The notes under the pieces were generated by a model. It did not search any database. It was not told the DNA's origin and worked only from the letters and a program-made list of their open reading frames with translations. Position numbers and translations under genes: made by a program. From Streptomyces sp. Ag109_O5-1 (GTDB taxonomy: Bacteria > Actinomycetota > Actinomycetes > Streptomycetales > Streptomycetaceae), in contig NZ_RKQF01000001.1 of assembly GCF_003814875.1 (NCBI RefSeq), positions 4,278,001-4,342,000 on the forward strand: 64,000 nucleotides of DNA, read 5' to 3'. Every line of letters begins with the position of its first letter. Within the stretch, counting starts at the first letter, position 1. This document shows positions 34,080-41,821 of the stretch, piece after piece.

Positions 34080-34586
34080 ATGGACATCGCGATCCGGCCC
34101 GCCGACGCCGCCGAGTACGAAGCCCTCGGCGAGATCACCGCTCAGGCCTACCTCCGGGACGGCCTTCTCGACTTCGGGGAGAGCGACAGCTACCTGGGCG
34201 AGCTGAGAGACGTGGCCGGGCGGGCGGCCGCGGCCGACATACTCGTGGCCGTACGGAACGGCGCGCTCCTCGGCGGAGTCACCTTCGTCCCCGCCGGTGG
34301 TCCCATGGCCGACATCGCGCGCCCCGGGGAGGCCGAGATCCGGATGCTCGCGGTCGACCGCGCGGCCCGGGGCCAGGGTGCCGGCGAGGCACTCGTACGC
34401 GCCTGTGTCGAGCGGGCCCGCGCCACCGCGGGTTGCTTCCGCATCGTGCTCTCCACACAGCGCACCATGCTCGCCGCCCACCGGATCTACGAACGGCTGG
34501 GCTTCGTCCGCACACCCGAGCGGGACTGGAATCCGCTGCCGGAGCTGGACGACATCACTCTCCTCACCTACCAGCTGACGCTCTGA
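34080..34586 (+). CDS. GNAT family N-acetyltransferase
   Basis: 168 residues from ATG 34080. Full GNAT pattern: MDIAIRPADAAEYEALGEI, EIRMLAVDRAARGQGAGEAL (motif A with the RGQGAG acetyl-CoA loop) and the C-terminal RTMLAAHRIYERLGFVRTPE. It is a cytosolic acyltransferase with unknown acceptor. It stands alone between the divergent NTPase gene and the NrdR boxes of the ribonucleotide reductase operon. Similar genes are found at this place upstream of nrdAB in other streptomycetes (from memory), with no known link. Confidence 0.85.
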   Translation: MDIAIRPADAAEYEALGEITAQAYLRDGLLDFGESDSYLGELRDVAGRAAAADILVAVRNGALLGGVTFVPAGGPMADIARPGEAEIRMLAVDRAARGQGAGEALVRACVERARATAGCFRIVLSTQRTMLAAHRIYERLGFVRTPERDWNPLPELDDITLLTYQLTL

Positions 34587-34596
34587 CACCACCGCG

Positions 34597-34643
34597 ACAC
34601 AACATCTGGGGGTGACACGACAGCCCGGCACTAGATGTATGCT
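34597..34643 (+). promoter_or_regulatory. pair of NrdR boxes of the nrdAB promoter
   Basis: Box 1 ACACAACATCTGGGGG (34597-34612) and box 2 GCACTAGATGTATGCT (34628-34643) resemble the 16-bp NrdR consensus with a central CwAnATnTwG. They are spaced 31 bp start to start, the three-turn phasing typical of NrdR. Box 2 contains TATGCT, a possible -10 element. NrdR is the ATP/dATP-sensing repressor of ribonucleotide reductase genes. Confidence 0.7.
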
Positions 34644-34650
34644 CATGCTC

Positions 34651-34752
34651 GCTGTCACCACAGGGGAATCCGGTGCGAATCCGGAACTGTCCCGCAACGG
34701 TGTACTTGCGCACATCTGTGCGCAGGAGTCAGTCCGAGGACCTGCCGACAGC
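34651..34752 (+). ncRNA. adenosylcobalamin riboswitch of nrdAB
   Basis: Contains the conserved B12 elements in order: GGGGAATCCGGTGCGAATCC, CTGTCCCGCAACGGTG, and the 3' core GTCAGTCCGAGGACCTGCC. The closing helix is GCTGTC (34651-34656) with GACAGC (34747-34752). In S. coelicolor the same element represses the class Ia enzyme when B12 is present, leaving the B12-dependent class II reductase to work. Confidence 0.92.
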
Positions 34753-34766
34753 ACATCCGGCCATCC

Positions 34767-34792
34767 GGCCCGGGTGTTCTGACGTCCGGGCC
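34767..34792 (+). terminator. hairpin downstream of the B12 aptamer (expression platform)
   Basis: GGCCCGG pairs with CCGGGCC around a 12-base loop, 15 bp after the aptamer and 96 bp before the nrdA start. It is probably the terminator arm of the riboswitch; there is no U-tract, so this is tentative. Confidence 0.5.
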
Positions 34793-34888
34793 TCGTGGAG
34801 TGGGCCGGGGACGCGACACGCGTGCGCTCGCCCGTGTGCTGCCTCCTGCCCTCCGCCAGGCCCTGTGCCGAGCGAGGGAGAGCCCCAC

Positions 34889-37249
34889 GTGACCATCGCG
34901 CCAGCCGACCCGGCTTCAGCGACCATCTCTGTGGAAGAGAACGGTCCCGGAACCGCGCTGCTGCGGACCCTGACCGAGCTGACCGCCGACCTCCCCGACG
35001 CCGACCCCGGCCGGGTCGCCGCCGCCGCGCTGCGCGGCCGGTCCGCCCGGGCCGACGAAGCGGAGTTGCGCGAGCTGGCCACGGAGGCGGCCGCCGGCCT
35101 GATCTCGGAGGACCCCGCCTACTCGCGGCTGGCCGCCCGTCTGCTCACGGTCTCCGTCCGCGCCGAGGCCGCCTCGCAGGGCGTGACGTCCTTCACCGAG
35201 TCCGTGGCGGTGGGGCACCGGGAGGGGCTCATCGCCGACCGGACCGCCGAGTTCGTACGGCTCCACGCGGCCCGCCTGGACGCCCTCGTCGACCCGGACG
35301 CCGACGACCGCTTCGGCTACTTCGGGCTCCGCACGCTCCACAGCCGCTACCTGCTCCGGCACCCGATCACCCGGCGCGTGATCGAGACGCCCCAGCACTT
35401 CATGCTCCGCGTCGCCGCCGGTCTCGCGGAGGACGACACCCTGCGCGCACTGGACGAAGTCACCGCGCTCTACCGCCTGATGAGCCGCCTCGACTACCTC
35501 CCCTCCTCCCCCACCCTCTTCAACTCCGGCACCCGGCACCCCCAGATGTCGTCCTGCTACCTCCTCGACTCCCCGAAGGACGAGCTGGACTCCATCTACG
35601 ACCGCTACCACCAGGTCGCCCGCCTCTCCAAGCACGCAGGCGGCATCGGTCTGTCGTACTCCCGGATCCGCAGCCGGGGTTCGCTGATCCGCGGCACCAA
35701 CGGGCACTCCAACGGCATCGTGCCGTTCCTGAAGACCCTGGACGCCTCGGTCGCCGCCGTGAACCAGGGCGGCCGGCGCAAGGGCGCGGCCGCGGTCTAC
35801 CTGGAGACCTGGCACTCCGACCTCGAGGAGTTCCTGGAGCTGCGCGACAACACGGGTGAGGACGCCCGCCGTACGCACAACCTGAACCTCGCGCACTGGA
35901 TCCCGGACGAGTTCATGCGCCGGGTGAACGCCGACGAGCAGTGGTCCCTCTTCTCCCCCGCCGATGTTCCGGAGCTGGTGGACCTGTGGGGCGAGGAGTT
36001 CGACGCGGCCTACCGCAAGGCCGAGGCCGACGGCCTCGCGCGCAAGACCGTCCCGGCCCGTGACCTGTACGGCCGGATGATGCGCACCCTCGCGCAGACC
36101 GGCAACGGCTGGATGACCTTCAAGGACGCGGCCAACCGCACCGCCAACCAGACGGCGACCGCCGGCCATGTCGTCCACTCCTCCAACCTCTGCACGGAGA
36201 TCCTGGAGGTCACGGACGACGGCGAGACGGCGGTCTGCAACCTGGGCTCGGTGAACCTGGGCGCCTTCGTGACCGGCGGGGACATCGACTGGGAGCGGCT
36301 GGACGAGACCGTCCGCACCGCCGTCACCTTCCTCGACCGGGTCGTCGACATCAACTTCTACCCGACCGAGCAGGCCGGCCGTTCCAACGCCAAGTGGCGT
36401 CCCGTCGGCCTCGGCGCCATGGGCCTCCAGGACGTCTTCTTCAAACTGCGGCTGCCCTTCGACTCGGCCAAGGCGAAGGCGCTCTCCACCCGGATCGCCG
36501 AGCGGATCATGCTCGCCGCGTACGAGGCCTCCGCCGACCTCGCCGAGCGCAACGGCCCGCTGCCGGCCTGGGAGAAGACCCGTACCGCGCAGGGTGTGCT
36601 GCACCCCGACCACTACGGCGTCGAGTTCACCTGGCCCGAGCGGTGGGCGGCGCTGCGCGCGCGGATCGCGACCACCGGCCTGCGCAACAGCCTGCTCCTC
36701 GCCATCGCGCCCACCGCCACCATCGCGTCCATCGCGGGCGTGTACGAGTGCATCGAGCCGCAGGTCTCCAACCTCTTCAAGCGCGAGACGCTCTCCGGCG
36801 AGTTCCTCCAGGTCAACTCCTACCTGGTGCAGGACCTCAAGGACCTCGGCGTGTGGGACGCCCGCACCCGCGAGGCGCTGCGCGAGGCGAACGGCTCGGT
36901 GCAGGACTTCGTGTGGATCCCCGAGGACGTACGACGGCTCTACCGCACGGCGTGGGAGATCCCGCAGCGCGGTCTGATCGACATGGCCGCCGCCCGGACC
37001 CCGTACCTGGACCAGGCCCAGTCCCTGAACCTCTTCCTGGAGACGCCGACGATCGGCAAGCTCTCCTCGATGTACGCGTACGCCTGGAAGTCGGGCCTGA
37101 AGACGACGTACTACCTGCGCTCGCGTCCGGCGACCCGTATCGCCCGCGCCGCCCAGGCCCAAGCCACCATCCCCGTCCAGCAGGCGACCCCCGAAGACGC
37201 CGTCGCCTGCTCCCTTGAGAACCCCGAGTCCTGCGAGGCCTGCCAGTAA
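34889..37249 (+). CDS. nrdA: class Ia ribonucleoside-diphosphate reductase, alpha subunit
   Basis: 786 residues from GTG 34889 (ribosome site GAGGGAGAG). NrdA makes dNDPs from NDPs by a thiyl-radical mechanism. Seen in order: an N-terminal activity region, LPSSPTLFNSGTRHPQMSSC with the first active-site cysteine, KHAGGIGLSYSRIRSRGS, RRKGAAAVYLETWHSDLEEF, and SSNLCTEILEVTDDGETAVC with the N-C-E radical site. Then come CNLGSVNL, LLLAIAPTATIASIAGVYEC, and the C-terminal redox pair in SLENPESCEACQ. Expression is governed by the NrdR boxes and the B12 riboswitch. The stop overlaps the start of nrdB (TAATG). In S. coelicolor nomenclature this is also nrdL. Confidence 0.95.
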   Translation: MTIAPADPASATISVEENGPGTALLRTLTELTADLPDADPGRVAAAALRGRSARADEAELRELATEAAAGLISEDPAYSRLAARLLTVSVRAEAASQGVTSFTESVAVGHREGLIADRTAEFVRLHAARLDALVDPDADDRFGYFGLRTLHSRYLLRHPITRRVIETPQHFMLRVAAGLAEDDTLRALDEVTALYRLMSRLDYLPSSPTLFNSGTRHPQMSSCYLLDSPKDELDSIYDRYHQVARLSKHAGGIGLSYSRIRSRGSLIRGTNGHSNGIVPFLKTLDASVAAVNQGGRRKGAAAVYLETWHSDLEEFLELRDNTGEDARRTHNLNLAHWIPDEFMRRVNADEQWSLFSPADVPELVDLWGEEFDAAYRKAEADGLARKTVPARDLYGRMMRTLAQTGNGWMTFKDAANRTANQTATAGHVVHSSNLCTEILEVTDDGETAVCNLGSVNLGAFVTGGDIDWERLDETVRTAVTFLDRVVDINFYPTEQAGRSNAKWRPVGLGAMGLQDVFFKLRLPFDSAKAKALSTRIAERIMLAAYEASADLAERNGPLPAWEKTRTAQGVLHPDHYGVEFTWPERWAALRARIATTGLRNSLLLAIAPTATIASIAGVYECIEPQVSNLFKRETLSGEFLQVNSYLVQDLKDLGVWDARTREALREANGSVQDFVWIPEDVRRLYRTAWEIPQRGLIDMAAARTPYLDQAQSLNLFLETPTIGKLSSMYAYAWKSGLKTTYYLRSRPATRIARAAQAQATIPVQQATPEDAVACSLENPESCEACQ

Positions 37250-38262
37250 TGACCAGCGAGAACAAGAACCTGCTCGACCCGGGCTTCGAGCTGACTCTGC
37301 GCCCCATGCGCTACCCGGACTTCTACGAGCGCTACCGGGACGCCATCAAGAACACCTGGACCGTGGAGGAGGTCGACCTCCACTCGGACGTCGCCGACCT
37401 CGCCAGGCTCACGCCAGCCGAGCAGCACCTCATCGGCCGTCTGGTGGCGTTCTTCGCGACGGGCGACTCGATCGTCGCGAACAACCTGGTGCTGACGCTG
37501 TACAAGCACATCAACTCCCCGGAGGCGCGGCTCTACCTGAGCCGGCAGCTCTTCGAGGAGGCCGTCCACGTCCAGTTCTATCTGACCCTGCTGGACACCT
37601 ACCTCCCCGACCCGGAGGACCGGGCGGCGGCCTTCGCCGCGGTCGAGAACATCCCCTCCATCCGGGAGAAGGCCGAGTTCTGCTTCAAGTGGATGGACTC
37701 GGTGGACAACCTGGACCGACTGGAGTCCAAGGCCGACCGCCGCCGCTTCCTGCTCAACCTGATCTGCTTCGCCGCGTGCATCGAGGGCCTGTTCTTCTAC
37801 GGCGCCTTCGCGTACGTCTACTGGTTCCGCAGCCGGGGTCTGCTGCACGGTCTCGCCACGGGCACCAACTGGGTGTTCCGTGACGAGACGATGCACATGA
37901 GCTTCGCGTTCGACGTCGTGGACACGGTCCGCAAGGAGGAGCCGGAGCTCTTCGACGACGAACTCCGGCAGCAGGTCACCGACATGCTGCGGGAGGCCGT
38001 CGAGGCGGAGCTGCAGTTCGCCCGTGACCTGTGCGGTGACGGTCTGCCGGGCATGAACACCGAGTCGATGCGCCAGTACCTGGAGTGCGTCGCCGACCAG
38101 CGGCTCGGCCGCCTCGGCTTCGCTCCGGTGTACGGCTCGGAGAACCCCTTCTCCTTCATGGAGCTGCAGGGCGTCCAGGAGCTGACCAACTTCTTCGAGC
38201 GGCGCCCGTCCGCGTACCAGGTGGCGGTGGAGGGCACCGTCGACCTCGACGAGGACTTCTGA
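37249..38262 (+). CDS. nrdB: class Ia ribonucleoside-diphosphate reductase, beta subunit
   Basis: 337 residues. A ferritin-like fold carrying the metal centre and tyrosyl radical. Metal-ligand helices are visible: TPAEQHLIGRLVAFFATGDS, LFEEAVHVQFYLTLLDTYL (E-x-x-H), IEGLFFYGAFAYVYWF and FRDETMHMSFAFDVVDTV (E-x-x-H). The radical tyrosine probably lies in NNLVLTLYKHINSPEARL. It supplies the radical to NrdA and is coupled to it by an overlapping TAATG. The next gene on this strand is an NrdS-like regulator, but two minus-strand genes intervene. Confidence 0.95.
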   Translation: MTSENKNLLDPGFELTLRPMRYPDFYERYRDAIKNTWTVEEVDLHSDVADLARLTPAEQHLIGRLVAFFATGDSIVANNLVLTLYKHINSPEARLYLSRQLFEEAVHVQFYLTLLDTYLPDPEDRAAAFAAVENIPSIREKAEFCFKWMDSVDNLDRLESKADRRRFLLNLICFAACIEGLFFYGAFAYVYWFRSRGLLHGLATGTNWVFRDETMHMSFAFDVVDTVRKEEPELFDDELRQQVTDMLREAVEAELQFARDLCGDGLPGMNTESMRQYLECVADQRLGRLGFAPVYGSENPFSFMELQGVQELTNFFERRPSAYQVAVEGTVDLDEDF

Positions 38263-38277
38263 GCCGCCCGGGGCCGG

Positions 38278-39057
38278 CTACTTCAGGTCGAGTGCGTCCC
38301 CGGCCGACACCCTCATCGAGGTGGTCGTCGTGCCGGGGAAGTACCAGCGCCAGCTGCCCGCCGAGGTGACGGTCACCCTGGTGCTCAGCTTTCCGGCGCC
38401 GTCCGTCGTCACGGTCCGCACCGTGCCGTACTGGGCGGCGCCCTTCTTCCTGAACTGGAGCCTGACCTGCTGCCCGGGGAACCCGTGGTACTTCCGGTCC
38501 TCCCAGTTGGCCCGCGACAGCTTGCCGGTGACGGTCACCGCGGCGCCCTTGGCGACCTTCTCGGGCGCGATCACCGTGGTGAGCTGGGCGGCTCGCTTGA
38601 CCTTGTACTCGGCGATGTGGTCGGAGATCCAGTAGTCGCCGTCGTTCGCCTTGACGGTGGCGTTGACCTGCCACACTCCGGCGAGCCTGTTGCTGTCGAT
38701 GTCGTCGCTGTCGGCGATCCAGGCGGGGTCGATGGTCATCGTCGCCCGGCACACCGAGGTGGTCGCGCTCTTCTTCGTGCAGGACGAGTCGTCGTTCCAG
38801 TCCGCGAAGGAGTACAGGAGCGTCTTGCTGAAGGTGCTGACGTGCGTGAGCCCCTTCACCCCCGAGTTGTCCTTGACGGTGATGTCGATCGGGTACCGGA
38901 TCGTCTTCGACGTGCCCACGATGACGTTCCCGCCGCCGTTGACGACGGTCTTCACCACCCGGATGTCGCCCCGCCCCTCCGCGTGCGCGCCGGTCGCCGT
39001 CGTCAGCACCAGGGCCGCCGCCCCGCCGGCCGCGGCCCAGGCCGTTCTGCCTCGCAT
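38278..39057 (-). CDS. secreted protein of unknown function
   Basis: 259 residues. A Sec signal peptide is clear: MRGRTAWAAAGGAAALVLTT, then cleavage after ATGAHA. The mature part is beta-rich with no catalytic motif. It has ITVKDNSGVKGLTHVSTFSK, a cysteine pair in DDSSCTKKSATTSVCRATM likely to form a disulfide, and a C-terminal Ig-like repeat VTVTGKLSRANWEDRKYHGF and WRWYFPGTTTTSMRVSAG. Similar proteins are often labelled calcium-binding in Streptomyces genomes; the acidic DDSS and DSDDIDSNR loops fit, but this is not shown. It is convergent with nrdB (15 bp between stops) and interrupts what is an nrdABS operon elsewhere. Confidence 0.8.
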   Translation of the reverse strand: MRGRTAWAAAGGAAALVLTTATGAHAEGRGDIRVVKTVVNGGGNVIVGTSKTIRYPIDITVKDNSGVKGLTHVSTFSKTLLYSFADWNDDSSCTKKSATTSVCRATMTIDPAWIADSDDIDSNRLAGVWQVNATVKANDGDYWISDHIAEYKVKRAAQLTTVIAPEKVAKGAAVTVTGKLSRANWEDRKYHGFPGQQVRLQFRKKGAAQYGTVRTVTTDGAGKLSTRVTVTSAGSWRWYFPGTTTTSMRVSAGDALDLK

Positions 39058-39091
39058 AGTCCTACCCCTGTCGTGTGCGTGTCAGGAGAGG

Positions 39092-39286
39092 CTACGCAAT
39101 CACAGACCTCCTGCGGTGTCCGGTCCTGCGACCGTGCCCGGCTTCCTCGGTCCGCCGCGCTTCCCTGATCTGCCGGTCGAGGCGCCTGTCGCGCAGGACG
39201 CCGAGCACGGAGGGGAGGGCCATGAGGACGAGGATCCCGAGGACCAGGACCATTCCGACGAGACCTTCGATCTGGTTTCCATTCAT
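39092..39286 (-). CDS. small single-helix membrane protein
   Basis: 64 residues from ATG 39286. One hydrophobic helix (about residues 7-28, GLVGMVLVLGILVLMALPSV) is followed by an arginine-rich tail (LRDRRLDRQIREARRTEEAG). No family is recognised. It sits 34 bp upstream of the secreted-protein gene on the same strand and may share its transcript. It is divergent from the NrdS-like regulator at 39380 across 93 bp. The coding case rests on the clean helix and the positive-inside tail. Confidence 0.55.
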   Translation of the reverse strand: MNGNQIEGLVGMVLVLGILVLMALPSVLGVLRDRRLDRQIREARRTEEAGHGRRTGHRRRSVIA

Positions 39287-39379
39287 GGACACCACTGTGG
39301 CTCCGGACAGACCTGACCGTGAGTGGCAGGACTGCCGTACACCCTCGAATAACTGCCAGAGCCGAGGCAGACTGGCAGC

Positions 39380-40345
39380 ATGCTGAAGAACGTGGCGACA
39401 GTTCTCCTGGACGGTGTGCACCCCTTCGAACTCGGAGTGGTCTGCGAGGTCTTCGGCCTCGACCGCTCCGACGAGGGGCTGCCGGTGTACGACTTCGCCG
39501 TGGTCTCGGCGGAGGGAGCGGCGCTCGGCACCCATGTGCCCGGCCTCACCGTCTCCACGCCGTACGGCCTCGACCGGCTCGACGAGGCCGATCTGATCGC
39601 GGTCCCGGCCTCCGACGCCAACATCGCCCGGGAGTATCCCCCTGAGTTGCTCGCCGCCCTTCGCCGGGCGGTGGACCGGGGTGCCCGGGTGCTCAGCGTC
39701 TGCTCCGGAGTCTTCGTGCTCGGCGCGGCCGGGCTGCTGGACGGGCGCCGGTGCGCGGTGCACTGGCGGCACGCGCAGCAGCTGGCCCGCCGCTTCCCGC
39801 GCACCCGGGTCGAGCCCGACGTGCTGTACGTCGACGAGGACCCGGTGATCACCTCGGCCGGTACCGCCGCCGGTATCGACGCCTGTCTGCACATCGTGCG
39901 CAAGACCCAGGGACCCGAGGTCGCCGCGAAGATCGCCCGCCGGATGGTGGTGCCCCCGCACCGGGACGGCGGACAGGCCCAGTACATCGAGCGCCCGCTG
40001 CCGGCGGGCCCCTGCGACACGGTCGGCGGGGTGCTGGCCTGGATGACGGAGCATCTGGACGAGGAGGTCACCGTCGAGCAGCTGGCCGCCCGCGCCCTGA
40101 TGTCGCCGCGCACCTTCGCCCGCCGCTTCCAGCAGGAGACCGGCACCACGCCGTACCGCTGGGTCCTTCGGCAACGGGTGTTGCTGGCACAGGAGTTGCT
40201 GGAGGGGACGGACGAGACGATGGACGCCATCGCGGACCGCACCGGCTTCGGTACGGCGGCCGCGCTGCGGCACCAGTTCGTGAAGGCGCTGGGCACCACA
40301 CCGAACTCCTACCGGCGCACGTTCCGGGGGCCGGAGGCCGCCTGA
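39380..40345 (+). CDS. nrdS: NrdS-like GATase1/AraC-family transcriptional regulator
   Basis: 321 residues. The N-terminal DJ-1/PfpI-like domain (residues 1-180) has VATVLLDGVHPFELGVVCEV and the nucleophile-elbow region LSVCSGVFVLGAAGLLDGR, and AVHWRHAQQLARRFP. The C-terminal AraC double helix-turn-helix (215-315) has VTVEQLAARALMSPRTFARR and MDAIADRTGFGTAAALRHQF. Such regulators lost glutaminase activity and sense small ligands. Its position two genes after nrdAB matches nrdS of the S. coelicolor nrdABS operon; the symbol rests on position and family. Here it has its own upstream region. Confidence 0.85.
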   Translation: MLKNVATVLLDGVHPFELGVVCEVFGLDRSDEGLPVYDFAVVSAEGAALGTHVPGLTVSTPYGLDRLDEADLIAVPASDANIAREYPPELLAALRRAVDRGARVLSVCSGVFVLGAAGLLDGRRCAVHWRHAQQLARRFPRTRVEPDVLYVDEDPVITSAGTAAGIDACLHIVRKTQGPEVAAKIARRMVVPPHRDGGQAQYIERPLPAGPCDTVGGVLAWMTEHLDEEVTVEQLAARALMSPRTFARRFQQETGTTPYRWVLRQRVLLAQELLEGTDETMDAIADRTGFGTAAALRHQFVKALGTTPNSYRRTFRGPEAA

Positions 40346-40369
40346 GCGCGCGCCGGTATCAGGAGGCCG

Positions 40370-41821
40370 TCACCAGGGCGCAGGCGTCAGCAGCAGGCGC
40401 TGGGGGCGCAGGGTGATGCCCACCCGGGTCGCGTCGTCCGACCCGGGGACCTGTTCGAAGCGGTACTTGGCACACAACGCCGCCGTGATCAGGCTCAGTT
40501 GGGTCATCGAGAAGTGGTCGCTGGGGCACTTGCGGTTGCCGACGCTGAAGGGGCTCATGGCGTGCTTCGGCACGTCCTTCGCCCGTTCCGGCAGCCAGCG
40601 GTCCGGGTCGAAGTCGAGGTGCCCGGTGTACGAGTGCGGGTCGCGCTGGACGGCGTAGGGGCTGTAGACGATGTCGGCGCCCGCCGGAATGCGATAGCCG
40701 CCGAGCTCGGTGTCGGTCTTGGCGCGCCGCGTCAATATCCATACGGCAGGACGCAGACGCATCGCCTCGACGACGACATTGTTGGTGTGCGTGAGCCGCC
40801 GAACGTGCTCAAAACCAACCGGTTGACCGCCCGTCACGGATTCGACCTCGGTCCGTACCTTCTCGGCGTGTTCCGGATGTTCGGCGAGCACCTGGAGCAA
40901 CCACATGATCGTGGAGGCGACTGTTTCGCTGCCGGGGGTGAGTATCGCGACGACCTGGTCGTGGATCTCCTGTTCCCCGATGGGGTCGCCATTCTCGTCC
41001 TTCGCCGCGAGCAATGCCGTCAGCAAATCGTCCGGCTTTTGACCAGATGACCGGCGCTCGGCGACGATCTCGTCGACGAGGAGATGCAAATCGGCCAGTG
41101 CCCGGTTGAATTCACGGTTGGCGGGCAGCGGCAGCCGGTAGAGCGGGCCCAGTGGTACGACCATCCGTCGGTACATACCGCGGAAGACGCTCGCGAGGTC
41201 GACGCTGAGCCGCTCCGCGCGCTCGTCCATGTACTCGCCGCGCAGCAGGCAGCGGGCGGCGATACGGACGGCGACCCGGAAGGACTCGGAGGTGCAGTCG
41301 ATCGTCTCGCCGGGCCGCCAGCGCTCGGTCAGCGCATGCGCCTCCTCCTCCATGACCGGCCCGTAGCCGGGGATCGCGGACAGGTTGAACGCGGGCTGGA
41401 TCGTGCGGCGCTGGCGCCGGTGGCGGGGGCCGTTGGCGGTGGCCACGCCTTCCTTGCCGAGCAGTCCCTCCAGGGACTCCCACAGCGGGCCGGCGATGAT
41501 GAAGTCGGGGTTGAGGGCGAGGGCCCCGGTGAGCGCCGGTGTGGTGACGGCGTACACCTCCTTGGGGCCGAGGCGCAGCCGCACCATGTCGCCGTGCTCG
41601 CGCAGCCGGGACATGAAGGCCAGCGGGTCGCGGACCAGCTTCCAGCCGTGACCGAGCACCGGCACCGCGCCGCCGGCGAGGGGCGGTTCACGCAGTTCGG
41701 TCGCACCGGTCGCACCGGTCGCTTCGGTCGCGCCGGTAGCTCCGGTCGGATCGGTCGGATCGGTCGGATGACTCGGTTCGGAAGTCTCCGCGGTCGCGGG
41801 CTTCACGGACTCGACGGTCAT
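40370..41821 (-). CDS. cytochrome P450 of the CYP170 type (albaflavenone pathway)
   Basis: 483 residues from ATG 41821, overlapping the terpene synthase stop by four bases. The haem ligand is C432 in SPFSVGNRKCPSDHFS, the ExxR motif is EAMR (352-355), and the I-helix is ILTPGSETVASTIMW, where the usual A/G-G-x-x-T is modified. In S. coelicolor CYP170A1 oxidises epi-isozizaene to albaflavenol and albaflavenone and has a second farnesene-synthase activity; QKPDDLLTALLAAKDENG lies in the region implicated there. Residues 18-43 are an unusual Thr/Ala/Gly/Pro repeat, encoded by 9-bp tandem repeats. It is the second gene of a two-gene operon. Confidence 0.9.
   Translation of the reverse strand: MTVESVKPATAETSEPSHPTDPTDPTGATGATEATGATGATELREPPLAGGAVPVLGHGWKLVRDPLAFMSRLREHGDMVRLRLGPKEVYAVTTPALTGALALNPDFIIAGPLWESLEGLLGKEGVATANGPRHRRQRRTIQPAFNLSAIPGYGPVMEEEAHALTERWRPGETIDCTSESFRVAVRIAARCLLRGEYMDERAERLSVDLASVFRGMYRRMVVPLGPLYRLPLPANREFNRALADLHLLVDEIVAERRSSGQKPDDLLTALLAAKDENGDPIGEQEIHDQVVAILTPGSETVASTIMWLLQVLAEHPEHAEKVRTEVESVTGGQPVGFEHVRRLTHTNNVVVEAMRLRPAVWILTRRAKTDTELGGYRIPAGADIVYSPYAVQRDPHSYTGHLDFDPDRWLPERAKDVPKHAMSPFSVGNRKCPSDHFSMTQLSLITAALCAKYRFEQVPGSDDATRVGITLRPQRLLLTPAPW
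41701..41772 (-). repeat. 9-bp tandem repeat in the 5' end of the P450 gene
   Basis: Units TCGCACCGG, TCGCACCGG, TCGCTTCGG, TCGCGCCGG, TAGCTCCGG, TCGGATCGG, TCGGATCGG, then a degenerate unit. They encode a GAT/DPT tripeptide repeat. Length differences between strains are to be expected. Confidence 0.85.

Noticed and set aside
34635..34892. Short open frames across the cobalamin riboswitch
   Set aside because: The stretch is fully explained by the aptamer and leader; the frames have no coding marks.
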